Source: JAVBNT01 sp031551355
GTDB taxonomy: Bacteria; Vulcanimicrobiota; CADAWZ01
Direction of reading: 5' to 3'
Assembly (NCBI GenBank): GCA_031551355.1
Contig: JAVBNT010000010.1
Span: 1 to 64,000, forward strand
DNA length: 64,000 bases
Shown: in pieces, positions 36,785 to 45,723 of the stretch
How the letters are laid out: each line of letters starts with the position of its first letter
How positions within the stretch are numbered: the stretch's first letter is position 1
Program-made: the position numbers and the translations under genes
Notes under the pieces: generated by a model
Seen by the model: only the letters and a program-made list of their open reading frames with translations
The model's database searches: none
Told to the model about the DNA's origin: nothing

Positions 36785-36926
36785 ATGACATCCTAATTGC
36801 ATTGAATCATTACGGATTTTTTGATGTTACTATAACTCGCGATGACAATAAAAAAGATAAAAAAAATGAGGCACCAAATCATCTAAAATTCAGCACCTCA
36901 AAAAATAAATTCCTCTAAACTAAATT

Positions 36927-37320
36927 GATTGAAACCGGCGGAGATGCTAAGGCAAAACAGATTTCGACGAGTGGGCGTAGTGAATCATTAAGTTAAGAGA
37001 AAAAGGTTCCCTCACAGAGAAGAGGAGAACACAGAGAGTTTTACCCGGTATTTATTCTCCGTGGCCTTTGTGCCCTTTGTGAGAAACCATTCTTGAATTA
37101 TGAAAAAAATTACGCGATTAACTCGCTCCACTCGTCATTGCGAGCCTGTAAGGCGCGGCAATCGAGGCATTTATTTTTCTGGATTGCTTCGTCGGTAGCC
37201 TCCTCGCAATGACAAGGATCGTAAAAACGGAGATTTAAAACCTTAACTTAATGACATTGAGCGGGACTACGTCGAACGAGCGAGCCGATAGCCTGACGTA
37301 GCCTCTCCGCCGATTTCATT
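36927..37320 (+). repeat. Imperfect palindrome, copy 3, split by an insertion
   Basis: The left half (36927-36984: GAAACCGGCGGAGATGCTAA, then GGCAAA, CGACGAGTGGGCGTAG) and the right half (37255-37320: ACTACGTCGAACGAGCGAG, then CTCCGCCGATTTC) form one palindrome of the 5919/6044 family once 36985-37254 is removed. Confidence 0.7.
36985..37254. mobile_element. MITE-like insertion with 13-bp terminal inverted repeats
   Basis: TCATTAAGTTAAG (36985-36997) and its perfect complement (37242-37254) bound a 270-bp non-coding element sitting in the centre of a palindromic repeat. Inside are the CACAGAGAAGAGGAG-type repeat (37013-37037) and a long hairpin whose outer arms GTCATTGCGAG (37134-37144) and CTCGCAATGAC (37203-37213) are of a type common in bacterial intergenic DNA. 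No clear target duplication and no transposase. Confidence 0.65.
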
Positions 37321-37350
37321 ACATCAAATCACTAAATTTGTTCAAAACAA

Positions 37351-37440
37351 GGTCAGACAACGGAGGGCGATTGCGCCTAAGCGAGGCGTAGTCTTTTCTA
37401 CGTTGAGCGAAGGTGACAATCGATCCTACGTTGTATCACC
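37351..37440 (+). repeat. Imperfect palindrome, copy 4
   Basis: The core CCTAAGCGAGGCGTAG-TCTTTT-CTACG is followed by TTGAGCGAAGG, with outer pairs CGATTG/CAATCG and GGTCAGACAA/TTGTATCACC. It ends 18 bp past the stop of the penicillin acylase gene. Confidence 0.7.
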
Positions 37441-37457
37441 GCAGTTTTCAACAAATT

Positions 37458-39818
37458 TTACTGATTGTATTTGAGCATTTTTAAGCTCTCCGCCTGATGC
37501 AGCACATCCTCTTCATAGAACAACGCCGTTTTATATCTGCGTGACATATACAGCTCCATCTGATCGCCTCTGTGATCTTTGGCATTGAGGAACTCGCTGC
37601 CAAGCGCATACGCACCCTGACCGGGAGGAAGAACGCTGACGCCTTTCATCCAGAAGCGGTCGGCTTCCCACATAAGGACTGCGCTGGCGCGGTTACCGGC
37701 ATAAAACGATTCAAATGCCGACGGGGCAGGCTGCTTTCCGGGTTCAACGGGGTTGGCAAGCGTAAACGATGTATAATTTATCTTCATTCTCCATGAAGAG
37801 GGCTCAACACCGTTTCTGGTTTTCAGTGATGAAACGGCTTTTTTAAGCGTTGACTCGCAAAGAGCCGAGAGGTCTTTGCCTTTAAGAAAATCGTAGGGAA
37901 TGTTTGAACGGCTCATTATACGGTATACAAGCGGCGCCCCATAAGAATTCATTGCATATCTTGAATACTCACCGGTAAGTTCAGGGCAAACCTCATTGAC
38001 AAACTCGGAGAGCCACGTCTGGAACACGGCTACTCCGGGAGCATCGAAACATCCGTCCGCAAGAGGCGTATACTCCCCGTTCCATGCGTTAAGATAAGTA
38101 ACGGCAGTCTTTACATCCTCATCCGTGCTGCCGGCGACAGCCTCTACAAGCAGGCGTTTCAAGTCTGATGCATAAATATCGCTGTTGGTGATTTTACGGT
38201 CTATTTCGTTAAGATCCAGAAAAGAAAATTTTCTCTCAACAGGGGAATCTATAAATGATTTGACATGATCAATTCTGTTTTGAGCGCCCCAGTAAATACA
38301 TTTCTCACCGTTGTTCCAATTTATTGAAGGCTTGGAATTCCAGTCGGCATAATAACCTCTTACCGACTCTCTGGCCATCGGCAGTTTGTCCGAGGGCACA
38401 AAGCCTGACCATTCGGCATCACCTCTTCCATCAACAGGAAGTCTCGTATCTACTGTAGACGGTCTGACGGGATATTTTCCGGCATGGAAAAAAACCGGAC
38501 TCTGGCGCCTGTTGATATAAAAGAAATTTGTTGATACAGGATAATCTTTTACAGCTTTAATGAAGTCATCGGCACTTTTAGCTTTAAGGATATTGAACAG
38601 ATTCATCCAGGAAGAAACCATGTCTTTAGGGGTAACCGAACATTTTTTCGCATAAGCAACCGGATACTTCTCATTTGAACGGTCTATACTGACTACAGGA
38701 CCGTGGACTGTTGTGTATACATCGAAAAAGTCGGTCTTATCGCCTTTTATATCAATAATACAGGTTTCTTTTTTAAGCTCACTCCAGGACGTTCCGTTCC
38801 AGTATTGAGATTTGTTCGCCGGATTGAGATTTTCAACATAATAATCCAACTGATTATCAAGACCTCCGGTTATAGTCCATGCTCCATCGACATTCTGGCC
38901 CATTGAAAGCCCCGGAAGGCCGACACTCTGGAAGCCCATAGCCTGAATATTTTTGCCATGCAAACCGCATTCATAAAAGAACGGCGGGTCGGTGTATCCA
39001 AACTGCGGGCCGGACAAAAGCATTGAATTTCCGGTATCACTCTTCTTGGGGAAAAGCACTACCGCATAGCTGCCCATTCCATACGGAACAGCAAATTTGG
39101 CAGAAACACGCCTGTTTTCCGCCGCATCTTTTTTCGCGTTTTTCAATGCCATACCGACTGAAACCTTATCAAAAACAGGAGATGCCGGAGCCACGAATGT
39201 CGCCATCGAATCGTTCAGCATTACGATACTGTCAAAAATCAGGCTGCCGTCAATTTCGCCGTATTTCGACTTAAATCCGGCAAGCAAAGAAGCGTTGACG
39301 AGTTCCTCGTCACTGTCGAATAAATATTTATGGCGATCCATAGCTATTTTTACGACATCGACAAAACTCCACTCTCTCGGTTCAAGATGAAAAGCCTTAA
39401 ACTCTTTGGAAAGCTTGGAATCGGGAGCGGCCAAAACCTCTTTTATACGGTAGTTTACACCGGCGGCAAAAGCTTTGAATAAAGCCTTTTGAGTCTCATC
39501 CATATTATTAGCTATATGAAGGAGCTGCTCCCCGTAAGGCAGGTAACGCCGGTTAATCCTGTCATACTCAAGATACTGTTTCCCGAGATATTTTGCCATC
39601 TCTCCGGAAGCAGACAAACGGCATATTTCCATTTGGAACAACCGGTCGGACGCCATTGCATATCCCTGACCGAACATAAGAGCTTCATCAGTCTGGGCGT
39701 AAATATGCGGCACACCATAATAATCCCTGACTATTTTCACATCCTCGGCAAAAACAGCGGCAGAGAGAGAAACGGTCAGAATTAATGATGCAAATATAAC
39801 TCCAAGATGTTTAAACAT
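37458..39818 (-). CDS. Exported penicillin acylase family protein
   Basis: 786 residues with a signal peptide (LGVIFASLILTVSLSAAVFA). The order is that of Ntn-hydrolase acylases: an alpha domain (DYYGVPHIYAQTDEALMFGQ, MASDRLFQMEICRLSASGE), then the candidate N-terminal nucleophile Ser in GMGSYAVVLFPKKSDTGNS, then the beta domain. The usual SNNW after the Ser is replaced by SYAVV, so activity is not certain. Substrates could be N-acyl amides such as quorum signals. ATG 39818 has GGAGG; TTG 39824 is rejected. Confidence 0.8.
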   Translation of the reverse strand: MFKHLGVIFASLILTVSLSAAVFAEDVKIVRDYYGVPHIYAQTDEALMFGQGYAMASDRLFQMEICRLSASGEMAKYLGKQYLEYDRINRRYLPYGEQLLHIANNMDETQKALFKAFAAGVNYRIKEVLAAPDSKLSKEFKAFHLEPREWSFVDVVKIAMDRHKYLFDSDEELVNASLLAGFKSKYGEIDGSLIFDSIVMLNDSMATFVAPASPVFDKVSVGMALKNAKKDAAENRRVSAKFAVPYGMGSYAVVLFPKKSDTGNSMLLSGPQFGYTDPPFFYECGLHGKNIQAMGFQSVGLPGLSMGQNVDGAWTITGGLDNQLDYYVENLNPANKSQYWNGTSWSELKKETCIIDIKGDKTDFFDVYTTVHGPVVSIDRSNEKYPVAYAKKCSVTPKDMVSSWMNLFNILKAKSADDFIKAVKDYPVSTNFFYINRRQSPVFFHAGKYPVRPSTVDTRLPVDGRGDAEWSGFVPSDKLPMARESVRGYYADWNSKPSINWNNGEKCIYWGAQNRIDHVKSFIDSPVERKFSFLDLNEIDRKITNSDIYASDLKRLLVEAVAGSTDEDVKTAVTYLNAWNGEYTPLADGCFDAPGVAVFQTWLSEFVNEVCPELTGEYSRYAMNSYGAPLVYRIMSRSNIPYDFLKGKDLSALCESTLKKAVSSLKTRNGVEPSSWRMKINYTSFTLANPVEPGKQPAPSAFESFYAGNRASAVLMWEADRFWMKGVSVLPPGQGAYALGSEFLNAKDHRGDQMELYMSRRYKTALFYEEDVLHQAESLKMLKYNQ

Positions 39819-39882
39819 AGGCAATCCTCCAAAAAATTATAAAACGTACCCCCGCAAAAGCAGGGGTACGTAACGGCTATAA

Positions 39883-41409
39883 CTAGAACCCTTTTATCGA
39901 CAAATCACTGAGATACTGATAGAGAAGCCTTACCCCCACAGCAGTAGCACCTTCTTTCGGCACATAAGGATTTCTCACATAAAGATGGATTGAGGAGTCA
40001 ATCGTGGCCGTTCCGGCGATATCAATATGAGCCCACTTGGTGTCACCGACAAATTCTTTAAGGAACATGGCGGCGGTAATAGTACCGGCAGGGCGGCCGC
40101 CGCTGTTTTCGATATCGGCAACATCACTGCGGATCTGCATCGCATATTCACTGTAAAGCGGCAGTTCCCAAAGTCTCTCACCGGTCTTGTCACCGGCAGT
40201 CTTTAAATTGTCTATAAGTTCATTGTTGTTACCCATAACGCCCGAAACATGATGGCCAAGGGCAATAACGACAGCTCCGGTGAGCGTAGCAATATCGATC
40301 ATAAACTCTACGCCCTTACGCTTTGTATAGGTAAGCGCGTCGGCAAGCAGCAGGCGGCCCTCGGCATCGGTATTAAGAATTTCAATGGTCTTCCCCTCGA
40401 GTGAACCGATTATGTCTCCCGGTTTATAGGCGTGGCCGGAAACCATATTTTCCGCCATCGGCATAACGGCGACACAGTTGATCGGCAAATTAAGTTCAGC
40501 GGCACTTTTTATAGCTCCGAAAACAGCGCCTGCGCCGCCCATATCGCAATGCATGCGGAACATTGAGTCTCCCGGTTTCAAATTATAGCCGCCGGAATCA
40601 AAGGTAATTCCCTTACCGACAAGGCCGACCCATTTACCGCCGGGATTGCCTTCATATGAAAGCTCAATAAGCCTTGGCGGAGCTTCACTTCCTCTGGCAA
40701 CATTCCAAAAAGCCATCATACCCTCATCCTGAATCTCTTTCTCATCAAGAATCCTCACCTTTATAGGCGTATCTTTTACGGATGCTTTAGCGATTGAAGC
40801 AAATTCCGCAGGAGTCATAACACTTGCAGGCTCATTTACAAGATCTCTGACAAGATTGGTATTCTTGGCCAAAACGAAGCCTTCCGAAAAACCGGCTTTA
40901 AGCTCCGGCAGATTTGACTGCTCGCTGTCGGCGATAATCAATTCTTCAATCGTATCACGATATTTTTCAGCCGTTTTTTCACTCATATATTTGGTAAACT
41001 TATAAAGACCCATTATAACGCCTTCAACAATGGCACGCGCGCTCTCCCTGGGGCTAAGACCATAAGTGGTAAAACTGTCGACGGCAAGGGATTTTGCATG
41101 AATCCTGCGGCAATTCCTTGCAGCAATGGCGACAACGGATCTGATACGATCCAAAGTAAGATCTTCACGCTTTCCAAGGCCAATCAAAAGCACTCTCTGA
41201 GAGCCGATACCGTTGACATGAAGCATCGCAAACTCTTTATACTGGCCGCGAACTTCACCCGAAGTGAGCAAACGACCGATCTGGCCGCCCAAAATTCTAT
41301 CGAGCCAGGACAAGCGGCCCTTAAGCTCTTTTTCCCCCTGAAACAGAGTTACCAGAAGCATTTCAGCCCTTAAATCTTCAAGGGGCTCAACAGTTGTTGT
41401 TAAATTCAT
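39883..41409 (-). CDS. pepA: Leucyl aminopeptidase (M17)
   Basis: 508 residues. The N-terminal macro-like domain is followed by the M17 catalytic domain with GKGITFDSGGYNLKP (Lys and Asp metal ligands), MHCDMGGAG and NTDAEGRLLLADAL, the family signature. It is a hexameric cytoplasmic Zn/Mn exopeptidase. ATG 41409 has GGAGG eight bases upstream. It probably stands in an operon with the acylase, whose start is 65 bp downstream. Confidence 0.93.
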   Translation of the reverse strand: MNLTTTVEPLEDLRAEMLLVTLFQGEKELKGRLSWLDRILGGQIGRLLTSGEVRGQYKEFAMLHVNGIGSQRVLLIGLGKREDLTLDRIRSVVAIAARNCRRIHAKSLAVDSFTTYGLSPRESARAIVEGVIMGLYKFTKYMSEKTAEKYRDTIEELIIADSEQSNLPELKAGFSEGFVLAKNTNLVRDLVNEPASVMTPAEFASIAKASVKDTPIKVRILDEKEIQDEGMMAFWNVARGSEAPPRLIELSYEGNPGGKWVGLVGKGITFDSGGYNLKPGDSMFRMHCDMGGAGAVFGAIKSAAELNLPINCVAVMPMAENMVSGHAYKPGDIIGSLEGKTIEILNTDAEGRLLLADALTYTKRKGVEFMIDIATLTGAVVIALGHHVSGVMGNNNELIDNLKTAGDKTGERLWELPLYSEYAMQIRSDVADIENSGGRPAGTITAAMFLKEFVGDTKWAHIDIAGTATIDSSIHLYVRNPYVPKEGATAVGVRLLYQYLSDLSIKGF

Positions 41410-41621
41410 AAAACCGTCCTCCACATATTAACGTAGCAAATAAAAGATTTCTACAATTTTTTCAACATTTTTAGTTCTATAATTTATCCCAATTTTCCTT
41501 GTCTGTTATATGTAAAATGAAAGGGAAACAAAGCTGCTCAAAAGAATTAAAAAGAATATCTCAGGTAATTACCGCGCTATCGGGTAAAAAGTGATTTTAA
41601 ATGGTATACGGAGGATAGTTT

Positions 41622-42134
41622 ATGCCAAATGAACGTGAAGGCCTTTTTGGTGTCTGCGGGTTCTATTGCGGTTCCTGCCCAATTCATATAGCATACAGAA
41701 AAGGCATTGATTTCCAGAGGAAATTGGCCTCCGCCCTGTCACAACACATAAAAAAACCTGTACAGGTAACGGACATACAGTGCCCCGGATGCAGACAGGC
41801 AGCGACGGACAAAGACTCATGGGGCTTCAAATGTAAAATAAGGAATTGTGTTCTCGACAGGGAAATAGATAACTGCTCGGAATGCAAGGACTTCCCGTGT
41901 GAACAGCTATTGGCATTGTCCGACACTTATGACGATATTCCAATCACCCAGCTTCAGGAATATAATGAATTGGGTCTTGACAAATGGCTTGAACTTATGG
42001 AAGTCAGATGGAAATGTCAAAAATGCACCGGAGCAATAGAAGCTTCCACTAAAAAATGCGGCACCTGCAACAAAGATCATTCTCAGCACGTAAACGAAAC
42101 CATTAAGAAACAACCTAATAAAGAGAACGGTTAA
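41622..42134 (+). CDS. DUF3795 Cys-rich protein
   Basis: 170 residues with the DUF3795 layout: GVCGFYCGSCPIHIAYR at the start, QCPGCRQ (about 54), CKIRNCVLDREIDNCSECKDFPCE (about 72, in several Cys pairs) and a C-terminal zinc-ribbon-like C-x2-C...C-x2-C. Probably a metal- or cluster-binding protein; role unknown. The kinase gene follows after 24 bp, so the two may be co-transcribed. Confidence 0.82.
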   Translation: MPNEREGLFGVCGFYCGSCPIHIAYRKGIDFQRKLASALSQHIKKPVQVTDIQCPGCRQAATDKDSWGFKCKIRNCVLDREIDNCSECKDFPCEQLLALSDTYDDIPITQLQEYNELGLDKWLELMEVRWKCQKCTGAIEASTKKCGTCNKDHSQHVNETIKKQPNKENG

Positions 42135-42158
42135 TAACAAGACGGAGGCATTCATACT

Positions 42159-44024
42159 ATGAAAAGCTCCCTGCAACCAGGAATGACACTTCAGGGAAGA
42201 TACAAAATACTTGAACGCATCGGTTCGGGAGGCATGGGACATGTTTTCAGGGCGGAAGCTCTGCGCCTGAATAAAGACTGTGCGCTGAAAGAGATGCAGG
42301 ATCATTTTATAGATCCGGAAGAAAGAGCGAAAATAGCTGCACAGTTCATGAATGAAGCCCAGACCCTTGCAAAACTGGATCATCCCGGAATACCGCATAT
42401 ACTTGACACCTTCGAGGAAAATGAAAAACACTACCTGGTAATGGAGTATGTGGAAGGCCAAACCCTTGAAGATGTAGTGATGAATTCCCCTGATTATCTG
42501 AGCCAAAATCAGGTTCTGGGGTGGGTCTGGCAAATAATAGATGTCCTCGAATACCTCCATACATTGCCGGAACCGGTTATTCTCAGAGATCTGAAACCGG
42601 CCAACATAATGGTCACTGATGAAGGCAGAATAAAAATAATTGATTTCGGAATAGCAAAAATATTTGAGCATTCCGCCAGTCAGACGAAAACAAGAATGAA
42701 AGGTTCCGGAAGTGCCGGTTTTGCTCCTCCCGAGCAGTACGGCAGTGCCGGCACAGATAACAGATCCGATATATATTCGCTTGGGGTAACGATCTATTAC
42801 CTGCTCACAAGGTTAATATTGCCGGACTCCGTAGACAGAATTTTAAACGGCGGAGCTATGGACGCGATGTCCAAATTCAACCCCACGGTAACCGAGCCAC
42901 TCGATAAAATGATTGAAAAAATGGTGCAGCTCAAACCGGAAGAAAGGTTTCAGGGTGTCGACAAGCTGAGACTGTATCTCAGTGAACACAGTCTAAAGGG
43001 CGAATTTATGCCTGTAACCGTAAAAAGAATCCAGACCATAATACCGCCCAAGGCCGAGCTGGAAGAAAAAGCCAATGAAGTAAATAAATGGAAAGCCGAA
43101 TACGAAACGGCAAATTCTCCGGCACTTAAAAAACTTACTCTCGAAGACGTATATAAAGGCAGCAAAAAACCGGGAGCGGAAGAAGAAAAAACGATTCCTA
43201 TTGCTGCTCCAGATCCCTTGCCGCCTACGAGCGGACTGGCGGGAGCAATTCAGAAAAATGCCGCCACAAGACAAGGTTCCGGCGAAGAACCGGCCCAGGC
43301 AAACATAAGCAGCCAAAGGCCAAGATACATGTCCGAGGCGATGATCAGCAAACCGCCGCCTATGGAAACAGCCAAGCCGTCTGAAAGTTCACCCTGGCTG
43401 ACTGTTTTGGTTGCCTTGACAATACTCATTTTCCTCGGAGGCGGAGGATTCTTTATTTTCAAATATGCAGCCGGTCCTCAAAAACCACAGCCTGTTCCCT
43501 CACCGACGGAGACACAACAAACACCGGCTCCTTCACCGACAGAAACACCAAAACCTTATACTGAAAAAATAATTGAAGGTGAAATTTCGACAATTGAAAT
43601 TGGAAAAGATGATGTAAAAATAAGAATCCAGACAGAAAGCGGGTTCACGAGTCTTGTTGTTGCCAAAAAAGAGCTGCCGGCCAAAGTAAAGGCAGGAGCA
43701 CAGGTACAGGCTTCCTATAAGGTTCCGAAAAACAGTTCGCAGGCAAATCCTCCATGGCGGATTTTAAATATGACCGTCTTAACGGAAGCTCCCGATACTG
43801 TCGCGCCGCCGCCTATACATAAAACACCTCAGCCGGTAAAGACAAAAGCTCCGCAACCGGCATATACTCCCAGGTATACACCCGCACAGCCGGCGTATAC
43901 TCCTAAATACACCCCACCTCCGGCACAGCCGAGCAGGCCTAAGCCACCGCCTTCATCCGGAGGGAGTTCCGGAGGAAGCACGTCAAGCGGCGGCAGCTTT
44001 ACACAGCCCAAGACAAATTATTAA
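42159..44024 (+). CDS. PknB-type Ser/Thr protein kinase, membrane anchored
   Basis: 621 residues. The kinase domain (about 12-275) has GSGGMGHVFRA, LRDLKPANIM (catalytic Asp present; the usual HRD His is Leu), DFGIAK and APPEQYG. A linker, one transmembrane helix (about 411-433), a small beta domain (about 465-545) and a Pro-rich tail with YTP repeats (RYTP, AYTP, KYTP) follow. The tail faces outside. The TPR and outer-membrane genes follow directly, suggesting an envelope signalling unit (inference). Confidence 0.88.
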   Translation: MKSSLQPGMTLQGRYKILERIGSGGMGHVFRAEALRLNKDCALKEMQDHFIDPEERAKIAAQFMNEAQTLAKLDHPGIPHILDTFEENEKHYLVMEYVEGQTLEDVVMNSPDYLSQNQVLGWVWQIIDVLEYLHTLPEPVILRDLKPANIMVTDEGRIKIIDFGIAKIFEHSASQTKTRMKGSGSAGFAPPEQYGSAGTDNRSDIYSLGVTIYYLLTRLILPDSVDRILNGGAMDAMSKFNPTVTEPLDKMIEKMVQLKPEERFQGVDKLRLYLSEHSLKGEFMPVTVKRIQTIIPPKAELEEKANEVNKWKAEYETANSPALKKLTLEDVYKGSKKPGAEEEKTIPIAAPDPLPPTSGLAGAIQKNAATRQGSGEEPAQANISSQRPRYMSEAMISKPPPMETAKPSESSPWLTVLVALTILIFLGGGGFFIFKYAAGPQKPQPVPSPTETQQTPAPSPTETPKPYTEKIIEGEISTIEIGKDDVKIRIQTESGFTSLVVAKKELPAKVKAGAQVQASYKVPKNSSQANPPWRILNMTVLTEAPDTVAPPPIHKTPQPVKTKAPQPAYTPRYTPAQPAYTPKYTPPPAQPSRPKPPPSSGGSSGGSTSSGGSFTQPKTNY

Positions 44025-44050
44025 TTATGATGAACGGAGGTTTTCATAAA

Positions 44051-45691
44051 ATGAAAAAAATAACCGTGACAAGTGTTGTAATCGTCTCTCTGGTATTACT
44101 TTTTACCGCCAGCCTGTTGGCGGCCAATGCCAAATCGCTGATGGAACAGGGAAACAGCCTGGTCGTAAAAAAACAATTTCAGCAGGCAGTAAAAGTCTAT
44201 CAGCAGGTGATTTCAATGCAGCCAGGCAACGCACAGGCAAGAAACAATCTTGGATACACATATGCACAGATGGGTTCTTATAAGGAAGCCATCGAAGAGT
44301 ATGAAGAGGCACTAAAAATAAAACCGGACTATAAAGAGGCGGAAAACAACCTGCTTGCCTCCATCAGCCAGTACTGCCAGGATTTAATTGACGGCGGAAA
44401 ATACTCCTCTGCCGCCGAGCTATTGCAGGGAGCCATAAAACGCTTTCCCAAAGCCGGAGAATTATATTATTTTCTTGGGGTAACGTATCAGGCCCAGGAT
44501 AAATTCAGGGAAGCCTTTGAGCAATGGAAAAAGGCTTCGGAAATTAATCCCAATTCCAGCACGGCAAGCTATGTCAAAGCAATCGAAAAGTTGATGAAAA
44601 GAGATATGAACGGCGCCGCCGCGGATCTGAAGGAATCGCTCAAAAAAATGCCCGAAAATGCATATGCAAGAAATATGCTGGGTATAATACAGACCCAGAC
44701 CGGCAAAATAGAGGAAGCTCAGAAAACATTTGAAGAAGCCGTTAAATACAAGCCAAACTATGTGGAAGCATATCTTAATCTGGCTTTCATTGCCGAGAGA
44801 CAGGGCAGAAACGATGACGCCATCAAATACTATAAGACCGCAACCATAAAGAACCCGTATTCCGTTAAGGGCCTGATGGCGATGGGAAAAATATATTTTC
44901 AGAGCAATAAATATTTTGATGCCGAAAGCTGCTATAAAAGAGCCCTGAGAGTACACCCGCTATCGGTTGATCTGCATAAATCTCTCGGATTCACATATGC
45001 GAAGCAGAACAAATACCCTGAGGCAATAAAAGAGTTTGAAACCGCTGTAAGCATAAAGCCGGATGACGCCGAGGCAAACTATGCACTTGGACTTATATAC
45101 AAGTCCGTAAATGACGAAAGCTACAAGCAGAAAGCAATTGCCGCCTTCCAGCAGACAATTGCCGCCAATCACAGCGAATACAGTCCGCTGGCCCAACAAA
45201 AATTAAATGAAATGAGTTCTTCGGGAGCTTCAGTGCCGTCGAGGCCCGGTAATCCTCCCCCTGTTCAATCTTCACTGATTACCGCAGAAAGCCCTGAAGG
45301 AGACATCTCTATAGGCATAAATACCGAATGGACGGAAGTTCCGGCCGGAACCGACGGCAGCGACAAATTTCTGTGGTTAATGGCACATCTGAAAAAAGGC
45401 CTGATGTTAACCGTATACAGACCGCAGCCGGTAGCTTCCGACGATCTTAAAGCAGTAGCCAGAATGGCAAAAACACAGGCGACGGCAGGATTGTCGTCAG
45501 TAAAAGAAAGTGATACCACCATCGGCGGGCATAAAGGAATACTATTTGAAGGCAAGACACAGGATAATAAAATCAGGCGCGCCTACGTTACGGTAAATAA
45601 AGGCAAGGCGTATATAATCACGGCGGAAGCTCCCAGAGCAGATTTTTTGCCGGATATTGACGCAGTAATATCGACAGCGGTAATAAAATAG
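44051..45691 (+). CDS. Exported TPR protein
   Basis: 546 residues: a signal peptide (VTSVVIVSLVLLFTASLLAA), about ten TPR motifs (for example NNLGYTYAQMGSYKEAIEEY), a Pro-rich spacer near 400, and a C-terminal beta-rich domain of ~130 residues (ESPEGDISIGINTEW...) resembling PsbP/DcrB-like modules. Probably periplasmic scaffolding. ATG 44051 has GGAGG upstream; ATG 44027 precedes that box. Confidence 0.82.
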   Translation: MKKITVTSVVIVSLVLLFTASLLAANAKSLMEQGNSLVVKKQFQQAVKVYQQVISMQPGNAQARNNLGYTYAQMGSYKEAIEEYEEALKIKPDYKEAENNLLASISQYCQDLIDGGKYSSAAELLQGAIKRFPKAGELYYFLGVTYQAQDKFREAFEQWKKASEINPNSSTASYVKAIEKLMKRDMNGAAADLKESLKKMPENAYARNMLGIIQTQTGKIEEAQKTFEEAVKYKPNYVEAYLNLAFIAERQGRNDDAIKYYKTATIKNPYSVKGLMAMGKIYFQSNKYFDAESCYKRALRVHPLSVDLHKSLGFTYAKQNKYPEAIKEFETAVSIKPDDAEANYALGLIYKSVNDESYKQKAIAAFQQTIAANHSEYSPLAQQKLNEMSSSGASVPSRPGNPPPVQSSLITAESPEGDISIGINTEWTEVPAGTDGSDKFLWLMAHLKKGLMLTVYRPQPVASDDLKAVARMAKTQATAGLSSVKESDTTIGGHKGILFEGKTQDNKIRRAYVTVNKGKAYIITAEAPRADFLPDIDAVISTAVIK

Positions 45692-45723
45692 CCGTCACGG
45701 TAATGGGGGGAGTTTAATATAGA

